Positions 9,390-21,759 of a stretch of 64,000 nt of DNA are shown piece after piece. Source of the DNA: Chrysopilus asiliformis (lineage: Eukaryota; Arthropoda; Insecta; Diptera; Rhagionidae); NCBI GenBank assembly GCA_964034945.1, contig OZ035960.1:68778994-68842993 (forward strand), written 5' to 3'. The notes below the pieces were generated by a model. That model ran no database searches. It was given only the letters and a program-made list of their open reading frames with translations, and had not been told where the DNA came from. Every line of letters starts with the position of its first letter. The first letter of the stretch is position 1. The position numbers were made by a program, and so were the translations under genes.

Positions 9390-12010
9390 TCGAAACGGAA
9401 GGTCCTGTAAGGATAATGAAAATATCCTTTTTCCCATTTTTCCCCGGAAAAATTTGCATTATAGGGTTTTTGGGGTCGCTGATCACGAATCCGGTATTAG
9501 ATTTTCAAAATTCGAAACGGAAGGTCCTGTAAGGATAATGAAAATATCCTTTTTCCCATTTCTCCCCGGAAAAATTTGCATTATAGGGTTTTTGGGCTCG
9601 CTGATCACGAATCCGGTATTAGATTTTCAAAATTCGAAACGGAAGGTCCTGTAAGGATAATGAAAATATCCTTTTTCCCATTTTTTCCCGGAAAAATTTG
9701 CATTATAGGGTTTTTGGGGTCGCTGATCACGAATCCGGTATTAGATTTTCAAAATTCGAAACCGAAGGTCCTGTAAGGATAATGAAAATATCCTTTTTCC
9801 CATTTTTCCCCGGAAAAATTGGCACTATGGGGTTTTTGGGGTCGCTGATCACGAATCCGGTATTAGATTTTCAAAATTCGAAACGTAAGGTCCTGTAAGG
9901 ATAATGAAAATATCCTTTTTCCCATTTTTTCCCGGAAAAATTTGCATTATAGGGTTTTTGGGGTCGCTGATCACGAATCCGGTATTAGATTTTCAAAATT
10001 CGAAACGTAAGGTCCTGTAAGGATAATGAAAATATCCTTTTTCCCATTTTTTCCCGGAAAAATTTGCATTATAGGGTTTTTGGGGTCGCTGATCACGAAT
10101 CCGGTATTATATTTTGAAAATTCGAAACGAAAAGTCCTGTATGGATAAATATTCCTTATCCCGTTTTTCCTCGGAAAAATCGGTATAGGGGGGTTTTTGG
10201 GGCGCTGATCACGAATCCGAGATTAGATTTTCAAAATTCGAAACGGAAGGTCCTGTAAGAATTACGCAAATATCCTTTTTCCAGTTTTTACTGGGAAAAA
10301 TCATCATTAGGGTGTTTTTGGGGTCGCTGATCACGAATCCGGTGTTGGAATTCCAAAATTTGAAATGGAAGGTCCTGTAAGGGCAAATGTCCTTTTTCCC
10401 GGGAAAGATCGGCATAAGGAGGTTTTTGGACAACGCAAATATTCTTTTTCCCATTCTTATCCGGAAAAGTTGGCATTATGGGGTTTTTGGGGTCGCTGAT
10501 CACGAATCCGGTGTTCGATTTTTCAAATGCTAAACGGAAGGTCCTGTAAGGATAACGGAAATGTCCTTTTTCCAATTTTTCTCCCAAAAACAGTCTTTGG
10601 GAGGTTTTCAGGGTTGCTTATCACGAATCTGGAGTTGGAATTTCAAAATTCGAAACGGAAGGTCCTGTAAGGATAACGCAAATATCATTTTACCCATTTT
10701 CCCCGGACAAATTGCCATTATGGGGTTTTTGGGGTCGCTAATCACGAATCCGGTGTTGGAATTCCAAAATTCTAACCGTAAAGTCCTGTAAGGATAACGC
10801 AAATGTCCTTTTTCCAATTTTCTCCGGAGAAATTGGTATTATGGGGTTTTTGGGGTCACTGATCACGAATCTGGTGTTGGAATTTCAAAACTCGAAACGA
10901 AAGGTCCTGTAAGGATAACGCGAATATCCTTTTCCCATTTTCCCCCGGAAAAATTGCCATTATGGGGTTTTTGGGGTCGCTGATCACGAATACGGTGTTG
11001 GAATTCCAAAATTCTAACCGTAAAGTCCTGTAAGGATAACGCAAATGTCCTTTTTCCCATTTTCTCCGGAGAAATTGGTATTATGGGGTTTTTGGGGTCA
11101 CTGATCACGAATCTGGAGTTGGAATTTCAAAATTCGAAACGGAAGGTCCTGCAAGGATAACGCAAATATCCTTTTTCCCGTTTTTCCCCCGAAAAATCGG
11201 CATAAGAGGGTTTTTGGGGTCGCTGATCACGAATCCGGTGTTGGAATTTCAAAATTCGAAACGGAAGGTCCTGTAAGGATAACGCAAATATCCTTTTTCC
11301 CATTTTTCCCCGGAAAAATTGCCATTATGGGGTTTTTGGGGTCACTGATCACGAATCTGGTGTTGGAATTTCAAAACTCGAAACGAAAGGTCCTGTAAGG
11401 ATAACGCGAATATCCTTTTCCCATTTTCCCCCGGAAAAATTGCCATTATGGGGTTTTTGGGGTCGCTGATCACGAATACGGTGTTGGAATTTCAAAATTC
11501 GAAACCGAAGGTCCTGCAAGGATAACGCAAATATCCGTTTTCTAATTTTGTCTCCGAAAAACTGGCTGTAGGGTGTTTCCGTGGCCGCTGATCACGAGCT
11601 GGCTGTTGGAATTTGAAAATTCTAAACGGAAAGTCCTGGAAAGATAACGCAAATTTCCTTTTTCCTATTTTTCCCCGGAAAATTGGCATTATAGGGTATT
11701 TGGGGTCACTAATTACGAATCTGGTGTTGGAATTTCAAAATTCGGAACAGAAGGTCCTGTAAGGTAACGCAAATATCCTTTTTCCCGTTTTTCCCCGGAA
11801 AAATCGGCATAAGGGGGTTTTTGAGGTCGCTGATCACGAATCCGGTATTAGATTTGCAAAATTCGACACGAAAGGTCCTGTAAGGATAAATATCCTTTTT
11901 CCCGTTTTTCCCCGGAAAAATCGGCATAAGGGGGTTTTTAGGGTCGCTGATCACGAATCTGGAGTTGGAATTTCAAAATTCGAAACGGAAGGTCCTGCAA
12001 GGATAACATT
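9390..12010 (+). repeat. 122-bp satellite array inside Helitron 'a', unit 1
   Basis: About 21 monomers of roughly 122 bp; the word TGGGGTCGCTGATCACGAAT recurs throughout. Each carries a GGTCCTGTAAGGATAA word, an ATCCTTTTTCCC stretch, a CCCGGAAAAATT word and a GGGGTCGCTGATCACGAATC block. The first six to seven monomers are near identical. Later ones diverge and contain deletions and truncated units. Short open frames in both strands (about 66 aa) reflect monomers with few stops and are not genes. Confidence 0.95.
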
Positions 12011-12100
12011 TTTTCCCAAAACTTTTTAAGTTATTTATGGTTTTTTGGCATTCTAAAATTTATGCAAAAAACTTTTAGCTGCCAACGTAGGGTCTGCTAG

Positions 12101-12637
12101 TAAATATATAAAAATGAATCGTGGTCCGTTTGACTATCCATAACTCGGCTGAATATAATCCGATTTGCATGGGGTTTTTTTTGTTGGATTCGTATTGCAA
12201 CAGGTAAAAACACAACGGAGCCGAAAATTGGAAATTTCTACCGGAAAAGTTGGAAAATCTTGGAAAACCGAAATTGCATACTCTCAGGGGAGCGGTTTTC
12301 TGGTTTGCACTTTCAGTAATTCCAAATCAAAAATCTCGAATCTTTTTTCGTTTTGTTGGAAAAGTCGAGAAAAATTTTGGGGAAAAACGGGAATATCGGA
12401 AAAATTGAAATTTGCATATTGTATGGGATTATGGTATGGAAAGAGAAAAAATTGTATTTGGAACTGAAAAACGAATAATTTTGTCCCTCACGATAATGTT
12501 ATCGCCAACAGATGGCGTTAAGCTCTCAGAATCACGTTTGACGGCTGAGAAATACATTCGCTCTTTCCTCATTGATGATCGATGCGAAGCGGTTGTTTAT
12601 CGATATAGTGCGCAAATTATCGCTGTTTTCCCACTTT
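12101..12637 (+). mobile_element. Helitron 'b' 5' part, truncated at duplication junction
   Basis: It starts after the CTAG of Helitron 'a' with a TATATAAAAATGAATCGTGG block and TAACTCGGCTGAATATAATC, a Helitron-type 5' organisation. It is near identical to 19751-20288 but breaks off at the word CCACTTTT (12631-12638), where BEL sequence begins. This is the tandem duplication junction. The open frame at 12165-12467 has a copy at 19815-20117 but no recognisable product. Confidence 0.7.
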
Positions 12638-12690
12638 TCGCATCGCATGGGACAGTGTTGAACGCAATAACATACATTCCTAACTTTAGT

Positions 12691-12924
12691 ATGTTTCCAC
12701 CCCCAATCATGGGTCAAGATACTGCACCCAATGATAATCCATCTACTGAGGAATCATCTCAGATAGATCCACAAGAAGCTTTAAATCGAATGAAATTATA
12801 TAAAGATTTAATCGACAAATCGTTCTCTAATTTTACCAAGGAAGGTAAAAAAGCAAGGTGTCTGTCTCGTAGAGATGGCCAGAAGACGTGGATCCGCCTA
12901 CAACGATCGCCAATAGATATTTAA
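12691..12924 (+). CDS. Unknown 77-aa open frame, copy 2
   Basis: Duplicate of the frame at 3728-3961 with the same predicted product. Here the frame is also open upstream through Helitron sequence (from 12415), which is an accident of the duplication junction. Function unknown. Confidence 0.3.
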   Translation: MFPPPIMGQDTAPNDNPSTEESSQIDPQEALNRMKLYKDLIDKSFSNFTKEGKKARCLSRRDGQKTWIRLQRSPIDI

Positions 12925-12960
12925 GTAAAAAATTTTAGTGAAAAGGAAATTAAGGAAACC

Positions 12961-13195
12961 AATCTGGCAATTATTGAAAATCCGTATGGTGATTTAAGTG
13001 AACGGCGAACAGTTGTATCAAATCTCCAGTTTGAAGTCAAACTTTCTAATCAGATTTTTTTTAAATTTTTTCCAATCGGAGTTTGATGTATGGGAGTTTT
13101 ATGTAGAATCATATCCTAAATAACTTTTGTTCTTGCACTTTTTTGATTAGATGCACCGTTTTTGAGATATTCGGTTTCACCATACGGGTATAATA
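12961..13195 (+). repeat. CCGTATGG-family repeat, duplicate of 3998-4232
   Basis: Same internally deleted structure as at 3998. One substitution (TTTATTCC to TTTTTTCC) distinguishes the two near 13068. Confidence 0.8.
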
Positions 13196-13251
13196 ATTTT
13201 ATTTATAATTGGTTTATGATAAGAGAAGTATGAAATAAATATACATACAGT

Positions 13252-13846
13252 GTTCAAACGCTCCCATTTCTAGTCTTTCGATCAAGTTAGTTATATACAT
13301 ATATAATGACGAAGGTTTTAAATTTTATTACTATTTCATCGATTCTACTACTATTTTTCGGCCGATTTACTACGATTTCGAAAATCAAAAGTCACAACCC
13401 TGAACAGAACTTTAATGCTGGGAGCGAAATATCGTTCTCAGTAGTAAAATGCATACTTACATGTGTGTGGGCATCATACCAAAAAGCCATCGCTCGAGGC
13501 TTTCATTCATTTTTATGCGAGACCCACAAACCGATTTGAACAAGAAGCGAAAACTTAAATAGAAATCATTTTCGTTCCCAAGAACGAGAGTCGAAAACCA
13601 CAGCAAACGCTTTTGCCGTTAAGAGCGAAAAGAACGAAATAACATGACATTCAAAACAACAGATTCAATACACACAAAGGAGGAGCATAAAAAGAGTATA
13701 AATGTGAAATCTGTACTGCAAGCAGCAAACACAGCATAACAGCGGAGTAAACATTTTGATTTTGCTTTTTAAAAACATAATTGCACATAGTTTAACATAA
13801 CAAAATACCCTATACAATGCTTTAATGTAGCCCTCATCTTATAACA
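13252..13846 (+). repeat. Putative BEL LTR or leader region, copy 2
   Basis: Duplicate of 4289-4883, with the TATA box at 13697-13703. It came by segmental duplication, not by an independent insertion, because the flanking dispersed repeat and unknown frame are shared too. Confidence 0.4.
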
Positions 13847-13898
13847 CAGGTTTTGTTCAGATATCACCACAAACTATCGAGTTTCATCGATTGCAAAT

Positions 13899-15033
13899 TT
13901 GTTATCATGGCAGCAAGCCGATTTTCTAGTTTGTACCCCCATTACCAAAATCCAAGACGTATCCACGTCAAAACGGACAGAAATTTCCTTAAAAAACCGT
14001 CTGACAATCATCAATTCTCATTGGGAAGAAATATCGTCGATTTACTTGAACGTTCCGTCAACATCTGATTCCAATTCGAATGTAGTTCGTTGTACGAAAC
14101 CGCTCAAAGTAAATATTTCGAACTCAAGGACAAAATCGAAGAATTATTGCCCATATACCAGAGCAATATACCAAAGCCTAGTCTTTCAATAGAGGCACCA
14201 CGATCCCCTCTGCCTCAAACAGCTAATCCATTCCCCATGAAACCACTTTCGTTGCCCCCCATCGAAATTCCAAAGTTCTCGGGAGAATATCATACCTGGC
14301 TTTCATTTCATGATCTATTCCGTAGCATGATTCACGAAAACCGCATCCTCTCACCTGTGCATAAACTTCACTACTTAAAGTCACGACTGTCAGGTGAAGC
14401 AGAACGTCTTCTGCAACATTTTCAAATCACCGACTCTAATTACGAGTCCGCTTGGAATACTTTAGTAAAAAGGTATTCCAATAAGAAAGTCATCTACCTA
14501 CCACCTTAAATCGTCGACCATCTTAAATCGTCTGCTAAAGCAGACAACTATAACAATCGAAAATGCAGCCAACATAAAACGATTAATGGACACCACCAAC
14601 GAATGTCTGCTAACTCTGTCCGGACTGGGCATTGACACATCAACATGGGACCCTCTCAAAGTGCACATCATCGTACAGCATCTGCCTGCTAATACGCACA
14701 TGCTATGGGAATCCCGACAACAAGACAACGAGGAATTACCAATGTACCAAGATCTTTATCGGTTCTTAGAAAAACGATATCGAGCTTTAGAAGCAACCTT
14801 ATTCGTAACCATTCAAATCAACCAAACATCAACAATCTTTTCATACCGCATCGACACTCGAATGTGCTGCCTGTTCTCAACAGCACCGCATCTCACAGTG
14901 CCCCAACTTTTTAAAATTATCCATACGACAACGACAAGAACTCGTCAAACAAAATAAATTATGCTACAATTGTCTTCACCCAAAACATTCGGTAAGCCAA
15001 TGCACCAGTCAATCAAATTGCCGTACGTGCTAT
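13899..15033 (+). pseudogene. gag: BEL/Pao gag remnant, copy 2
   Basis: Same domain content and same frame breaks as copy 1: DUF1759-like core from about 14090, a continuation at 14586-14815 and two cysteine clusters near 14863-15003. A few single-base differences exist (for example VIYLPP instead of FIYLPP near 14490). It is inactive. Confidence 0.88.
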
Positions 15034-15046
15034 TAGCGATCAATAA

Positions 15047-17092
15047 GTGCAATCACACCCGTTTACATTTATCATCATCATTCACACCCGTTTACATTTA
15101 TCATCATCATCCACAACTTCATCAAATGTTTCGAAAACTAAAACCTCTACCAAATCGGTAAACAAGAATCAATCCAACAAACGTTCCAAGTCTCGCGAAA
15201 ATATAACAACTACCAAGTTGGGTTCCTCGAGCGATTCAAATTCGAATTCGAGTCAATCTCGCGAAAGCTCTCCACAACCATCAACGGCAACAAACATTCC
15301 TTCTCGCGACGTAACAAGTCACACATCGGCAAATCATAACACATGTGTGCTACTAGCAACTGCCTTGGTCAAAATCAAATCATCAAACGGAACTCACGTT
15401 GCACGAGCTCTCATTGACCAAGGGTCACAATCGTGCTTTGTCAGTGAAGCTTTAGTCCAACGTGCCCGTTTAAAGAAGACCAAACTTAACGTCGATATAT
15501 CTGGAATAGGAGGGAATGGGTCAATTAAATGCAATCATAAAACAAATTTTACTATACAATCTTTATTGAAAGAAACCTTTTTCTATAACGTTGACGCCTT
15601 AATTTTACCGCGAGTAACGAAAACACTGCCTTCCGCTAAAATCCAAACAACGTGCCTCCACGATCTTAAATATCTCCCGTTAGCAGATCCATCATACGCT
15701 TATCCGGGCGACATCGACATTATACTGGGTGCGGATGTATACCCCCATATTATGCGACAAAACATAAAATTGAATCGCACTAAATCTTTGATGGCTCAAG
15801 ACACACAGCTCGGGTGGATATTGTCCGGAAAGGCCAAGATAGACGACAACGACTTTACGAATCCATCGTCTCACGTATCCATTTTCCACAGTACCACAGA
15901 AACTGAATGGAATCTCCGAAAATTCTGGGAATTGGAGGAAGTTGGCGAAAGTCCAAAAATGTCGGAAGAAGTTGCCCTAGAAAGATTTTATAACTTAGAG
16001 AAAAGATTTGCAAACGACACAAATTTTCATACAGAATATTCTAAGGTCATCAACGAGTATATTGATTCCGACTTCGATTATTATTTACCACATCACGCAG
16101 TTATAAAGAATTCCAGCACCACTACCAAATTGCGCGTAGTTTTCGACGCATCTTCCAAAACATCCACTGGAATCTCTTTAAACGATTGTTTATTAATAGG
16201 ACCCCGACTCCAAGACAATTTACAAACAATTTATTACGTTGGCGGTTAAAACGGGTAGCATTTTCCGCCGACATCGGAAAGATGTACCGGCAAATTAAGA
16301 TCGCACCCGAACATAAAAAATTTCAAAAATTCTTCTGGAGAAATTCTCCTGAACAACCCATCCACACCTATCAATTAACTACTGTCTCTTTTGGAACAGC
16401 AAGTGCACCTTATTTAGCAATTAAGACATTAACCCAGATCGCTAAAGATCAAGCTAACAAGTTCCCTCTCGCCTCAGCAGTCACACTGACCGATTTTTAT
16501 GTCGACAATTTGTTGTCAGGCGCAGATACCGTTTCAGAAACTAGCAAACTACAAGATGAACTTTTAAAAATGCTTAACTCAGCAGGACTTCCACTTAAAA
16601 AATGGTCATCGAACTTTCAAGAAGTCCTCAATCCATTACCATCAGATTTCATCGAAATGCCTGAAACTATTTCCATAAATTTTGATACCACTATCAAAAC
16701 ACTAGGAATGCATTGGTACCCCCATACCGACGAGTTTAGTTACCGCGTAGATAGCGACACTGTTTCGGAGAATCTTACGGAGTTTTACCCGAGTCATTAA
16801 TCGAAAACGATTTATGGTGGAAAGCACCTAACTGGCTCATCGATTCACGACAATGGCCAAAGGAAACCAAAATCAACGATACTGATTTAGAAACCAGGTC
16901 TCCAAAACTAATTTCTTTAAACGCAACCATCGAACCAATCGAACTTTTCAAATTCTCATCCTACAATAAAACAATTCGCGTCACCGCTTATATATTACGT
17001 TTCGTACATAACACAAGAATACGACAGCCACAACATACCAAAAAGAGCGGATATCTCTCGTCCGAAGAAATAAATTTCGCGACTAATCTTTA
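15047..17092 (+). pseudogene. pol: BEL/Pao pol 5' part (protease, RT), copy 2
   Basis: Frame 15047-16249 holds the linker, protease (ALIDQGSQSCFVSE) and RT start. Frame 16186-16800 holds RT with FSADIGKMYRQI, VSFGTASAPYLA (complete here, damaged in copy 1) and FYVDNLLSG. The same 1-nt frameshift near 16228 and the same RNase H deletion near 16773 are present. After the deletion the frame runs from LIENDLWWKAPNWL to 17092, where it is cut by a Helitron. It resumes in the same frame at 21760 with the spacer leading to integrase. Copy 2 is therefore the 5' half of the pol gene whose 3' half lies at 21760-22766 and 24378-24640. Confidence 0.9.
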
Positions 17093-17124
17093 TCTATATA
17101 TATAAAAATGGATGTTTGTCTGTT

Positions 17125-17155
<31 letters not shown>

Positions 17156-19750
17156 TTGTTTGAGATTACAAAACTCAAAAACTACTGGACCGATTTTTAC
17201 GCGGTTTTTTGCAAAATGATCTGCGTTGCCAGGAGCAGGTTTTTAGCTATGTAGATTTTCAAAATTCAAAACGGAAGGTCCTGTAAGGATAATGAAAATA
17301 TCCTTTTTCCCATTTTTCCCCGGAAAAATTTGCATTATAGGGTTTTTGGGGTCGCTGATCACGAATCCGGTATTAGATTTTCAAAATTCTAAACGGAAGG
17401 TCCTGTAAGGATAATGAAAATATCCTTTTTCCCATTTATCCCCGGAAAAATTTACATTATAGGGTTTTTGGGGTCGCTGATCACGAATCCGGTATTAGAT
17501 TTTCAAAATTCTAAACGGAAGGTCCTGTAAGGATAATGAAAATATCCCTTTTCCCATTTCTCCCCGGAAAAATTTACCTATAATGTTTTTGGGGTCGCTG
17601 ATAACGAATCCGGTATTAGATTTTCAAAATTCGAAACGGAAGGTCCTGTAAGGATAATGAAAATATCCTTTTTCCCATTTCTCCCCGGAAAAATTTGCAT
17701 AATGGGGTTTTTGGGGTCGCTGATCACGAATCCGATATTAGATTTTCAAAATTCGAAACGAAAGGTCCTGTAAGGATAAATATCCTTTTTCCCGTTTTTC
17801 CTCGGAAAATCGGTATAAGGGGGTTTTTGGCGCGCTGATCACGAATCCGATATTAGATTTTCAAAATTCGAAACGAAAAGTCCTGTAAGGATAAATATCC
17901 TGTTTCCCGTTCTTCCTCGGAAAAATCTGTATAAGGGGGTTTTTGTGGGCGCTGATCACGAATCCGGTATTATATTTTCAAAATTCGAAACGGAAGGTCC
18001 TGTAAATATAACGCAAATATCCTTTTTCCCATTTTTCTCCGGAAAAATTGCCATTATGGGGTTTTTGGGGTCGCTAATCACGAATCCGGTGTTGGAATTT
18101 CAAAATTCGAAACGGAGGGTCCTGTAAGGATAAATATCCTTTTTCCCGTTCTTCCTCGGAAAAATCGGTATAAGGGGGTTTTTGGGGCGCTGATCACGAA
18201 TCCGGTATTAGATTTTCAAAATTCTAAACGGAAGGTCCTGTAAGGATAACGCAAATATCCTTTTTACCGTTTTTCCTGGGAAAAATCGGCATAAGGTTTC
18301 CGGGGTCGCTGACCGCGAATCCGGTGTTAGATTTTTAAAATTCGAAACGGAAAGTCCTGTAAGGATAACGCAAATATCCTTTTTCGCGTTTTTCCTGGGA
18401 AAAATCGGCATAAGGTTTCCGGGGTCGCTGACCGCGAATCCGGTGTTAGATTTTTAAAATTCTAAATGGAAGGTCCTGAAAGGATAACGGAAATATCCTT
18501 TTTCCCGTTATTCCCCGGGAAAATTGGCTTTATGTTTGGGATCGCTGATCACGAATCCGATATAAGATTTTCAAATTTCGAAACGAAAAGTCCTGTAAGG
18601 ATAAATATCCTCTTTCCGTTTTTCCTCGGAAAATCGGTATAAGGGGGTTTTTGGCGCGCTGATCACGAATCCGATATTAGATTTTCAAAATTCGAAACGA
18701 AAAGTCCTGTAAGGATAAATATCCTTTTTCCCGTTCTTCCTCGGAAAAATCTGTATAAGGGGGTTTTTGGGGGCGCTGATCACGAATCCGGTATTATATT
18801 TTCAAAATTCGAAAAGGAAGGTCCTGTAAGGATAATGAAAATATCCTTTTTCCCATTTTTCCCCGGAAAATGATCACGAATCCGGTGTTGGAATTTCAAA
18901 ATTCTAACCGAAAAGTCCTGCAAGATTAACGCAAATGTCTTTTTTCCAATTTTTCTTGATGCAATTGCCACTAAGGGATTTTCGAGGTCTATGATCGCGA
19001 ATCCGGTGTTCGATTTTTCAAATGCTAAAGGGAAGGTCCTGTAAGGATAACGCAAATATCCTTTTTCCATATTTTTCCCCGGAAAAATTGCCATTATGGG
19101 GTTCTTGGGGTCGCTGATCACGAATCCGGTGTTGGAATTTCAAAGTTCGAAACGGAAAGACCTGTAAGGATAACGAAGTATCCTTCTCATTTTATCCGAG
19201 AAAAAAATTGCATTATGGGGTTTTTGGGTTCGCTGATGACGGATCCGGTGTTAGATTTTCAAAACTCGAAACGGAAGGTCCTGTAAGGGTAACGGAAGTA
19301 TCTTTTTCCCATTTGTTCCAGGAAATATTGCATTAGGGGGTTTCTGAGCTCGCTGATCACAGCTCTGCAGTGGGATTTTTAAAAATCGAAACGGAAGGTC
19401 CTGTCAGGATAACGAAAATATTCTTTTTCCAAAATTTCCCCGGAAAAATTGGCATTATGGGATTTTCGGGGTCGCTGATCACGCATCCGGTAATAGTTTT
19501 TAAAAAGTCTAAACGGAAGGTCCTGTAAGGATAACGCAAATATCCTTTTTCCAATTTTTCTCGCAAAAACTGGCTTTAGGAGGTTTTCATGGTTGCTTAT
19601 CACGAATCTGTTGTTGAAATTTCAAAATTCGAAACGCAAGGTCCTGTAAGAATAATATTTTTTCCCAAAAGTTTTTAAATTATTTATGGTTTTTTTGCAT
19701 TCTAAAATTTATACAAAAAACTTTAAGCTGGCATTCGTAGGGTCTGCTAG
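17093..19750 (+). mobile_element. Helitron 'a' in unit 2
   Basis: Uninterrupted copy. TC at 17093 directly follows the host A at 17092. TCTATATATATAAAAATGG leads into a GTCTGTTT microsatellite (17116-17160), AACTCAAAAACTACTGGACC and GCCAGGAGCAGG, then a 122-bp satellite array (17265-19655), then a 3' segment ending CTAG at 19747-19750. There is no helicase gene. Whether 'a' is a separate Helitron nested in 'b' or the left half of one fused element cannot be settled from the ends alone. Confidence 0.75.
17265..19655 (+). repeat. 122-bp satellite array inside Helitron 'a', unit 2
   Basis: About 19-20 monomers of the GGGGTCGCTGATCACGAATC family. Several are shortened by loss of the ACGCAA part, and some have rearranged junctions (near 18870 two monomers are fused). 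Copy number and order differ from the array at 9390-12010, although the flanking Helitron ends are nearly identical, indicating array turnover after the duplication. Confidence 0.93.
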
Positions 19751-21759
19751 TAAATATATAAAAATGAATCGTGGTCCGTTTGACTATCCATAACTCGGCT
19801 GAATATAATCCGATTTGCATGGGGTTTTTTTTGTTGGATTCGTATTGCAACAGGTAAAAACACAACGGAGCCGAAAATTGGAAATTTCTACCGGAAAAGT
19901 TGGAAAATCTTGGAAAACCGAAATTGCATACTTTCAGGGGAGCGGTTTTCTGGATTGCACTTTCAGTAATTCCAAATCAAAAATCTCGAATCTTTTTTCG
20001 TTTTGTTGGAAAAGTCGAGAAAAATTTTGGGGAAAAACGGGAATATCGGAAAAATTGAAATTTGCATATTGTATGGGATTATGGTATGGAAAGAGAAAAA
20101 ATTGTATTTGGAACTGAAAAACGAATAATTTTGTCCCTCACGATAATGTTATCGCCAACAGATGGCGTTAAGCTCTCAGAATCACGTTTGACGGCTGAGA
20201 AATACATTCGCTCTTTCCTCATTGATGATCGATGCGAAGCGGTTGATTATCGATATAGTGCGCAAATTATCGCTGTTTTCCCACTTTTAAATCGTCGAAA
20301 GTATTTTATTTTGTGATGAACGAATTGAATCAAGGTATTTACTCAGTGACCAAGTGAAATTAAATGGACTGGTGTTGAACGATTTGATAATTTAAATTAT
20401 TCATTTTGTGGAGAACGAATTTAAAAAAGGTATTTTATCACCGACCAATTCGTTTATTTAAAAAAAAATCTATTTGTATGGGAGAGGGAGGTAGGAGTGG
20501 TCCAACTGAATAGATAAGTTGTATAAAATCATATTCTAAACAAATTTCGTGTTTATAAACTTTTCGATACGATGCACAGTTTTCGAGAAAATAAAGACAA
20601 AAGTATTCAATTTGTATCGGGGAGGGGAAAGAGGTAGTCTAACTAAATTTTTTGATGTATAGATAAGTTATGTAAAATCATATTCAAAAGACATTTTAGC
20701 TTTATAAATTTTTCAATGCGATTCACCTTTTTTGAGAAACTTGCGAAAAAAGTTTCATTTATATGTAGAAGGGAATGGTCCGATTTTGGCAGTTCAAGAA
20801 CTTAGCATTGCCATTTACGAGAAACGCAACTGTAAATATTTCAAATCTCTAGCTCAATCCTTCCGAAAGTTATGATATTCACGGATATATAGACGGACAG
20901 ACGACAGAGAGACATACGGGCAGACAGACGGTCGGACATGCCAAAATCAAAATCTTTTGTCATCCCAAACATCCTGGTGTAATTCATTTTTGTGTCCAGC
21001 GATTGGTTTGATACGTTATAATTAAAGCTAATATACTTCAATATGATTCTCATATAGTGTGGAGGTCCCCAATTTGGAGTGCAGGAACAAACTTATTGGG
21101 GTCGGAAGCGTTTTTTTTATTTGTGAGATAGTTATAAATTTTTTTGATTTGTGAGATGGAGTAACGTATAAACTCAAGAACTACTGCACCAACATAGACT
21201 ATGTATCATGACCACGGTTTATAGTTAGGTGTGGTCACGGTATCAGCTCCCCTTTCACCCCCTCGCCTGTTTTTGAATACGGTTTTCAGTGTTGGGCAGG
21301 TCAATCATAAAATAAATTTTCACCCACTCAAACTACTCCGCTCTACATGGTGCGAGCCCCCTCTCCTGCTCTTTACTAAACTACAGAACGGATTTTTATA
21401 CAATTTTTAGTGTTGGATAGGTTATCTGTCAGGGTAAATTTTCGACCAATCCCCTTCTCAGCTATCTCTGAAACTATTTTATGGTTGTTCAACATATGTT
21501 ACAACATAAATGCAAAAATCTTAAGTGTCTGGCAATAAGGGAATTCGCTCTATTCCCTTTCTCCCAAGCAGATGGAAAAAATATTTGCAATTTTCTTGAA
21601 AACAGTGCGTTAAACCAAAAAAATTATGAACAAAAAATTGTTTGAAATATAATTACTGCATAATTTTTCTATACATCAAAATACTTTTGAAAAAAAAAGG
21701 ATTTTTTCATATTCAAAAATTTTTTACTACCCGGGCAACGCCGGGTTCTTTCAAGCTAG
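19751..21759 (+). mobile_element. Helitron 'b', complete 3' end
   Basis: The 5' part has TATATAAAAATGAATCGTGG. The 3' end is a textbook Helitron terminus: a GC-rich hairpin ACCCGG-GCAACG-CCGGGT at 21730-21747, then TTCTTTCAAGCTAG with CTAG at 21756-21759 and a host T at 21760. Removing 17093-21759 joins BEL pol in frame between A and T, the Helitron target. The interior contains a diverged CCGTATGG-family copy (about 20480-21060, with an ACAGACGACAG microsatellite) and about 700 bp of unassigned sequence. No Rep/helicase frame is visible. Confidence 0.82.
20480..21060 (+). repeat. Diverged CCGTATGG-family copy in Helitron 'b'
   Basis: It shares the order of blocks with 26706-27246: a GATGCACAGTTTTCGAG block, GGTCCGATTTTGGC, AACTTAGCATTGCC, a GACAGACGG microsatellite, GGACATGCCAAAATCAAAAT and TGGTGTAATTCATTTTTGTG. 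Similarity is lower than among the other copies and the ends are not clear. Confidence 0.65.

Larger units (their letters stand above)
8123..12100 (+). mobile_element. Helitron 'a' in unit 1, interrupted
   Basis: The 5' end is TC at 8123 after an A. TCTATATATATAAAAA is followed by a 1.09-kb insertion, then resumes at 9225 as TATAAAAATGGATGTTTG, a GTCTGTTT microsatellite, AACTCAAAAACTACTGGACC and a CGCGGTTTTTTGCAAAATGA block. It ends with CTAG at 12097-12100 followed by T. The interior (about 9390-12010) is a 122-bp satellite array. No Rep/helicase gene is present, so it is non-autonomous. The 3' hairpin before this CTAG is weak, so the right end is less certain than that of Helitron 'b'. Confidence 0.7.
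3675..12637. repeat. Tandem duplication unit 1 (8,963 bp)
   Basis: The unit comprises the 5' part of a BEL/Pao element, a Helitron block and 0.5 kb of a second Helitron. Positions 3675-8138 match 12638-17108 with only a handful of substitutions and two small deletions in unit 1 (1 nt near 7435, 6 nt near 7473). I count about six substitutions in 4.4 kb by eye. The offset is 8,963 up to the deletions and 8,970 after them. Unit 1 also holds a 1.09-kb composite insertion (8139-9224) absent from unit 2, and a satellite array of different length. The shared frame lesions show that the lesions came before the duplication. Confidence 0.93.
12638..20287. repeat. Tandem duplication unit 2
   Basis: This is the second copy of the block beginning at 3675. 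It matches unit 1 through BEL gag-pol (to 17092), the Helitron 'a' ends and the first 0.54 kb of Helitron 'b'. It then continues into the rest of Helitron 'b' and the BEL integrase part, so it retains the original right flank. It lacks the 1.09-kb composite insertion of unit 1. Confidence 0.92.

Noticed and set aside
9454..9898. Tandem 66-aa frames with F-G-V-A-D-H-E-S-G-I peptides
   Set aside because: Translations of 122-bp monomers; similar frames occur on both strands and in all arrays.
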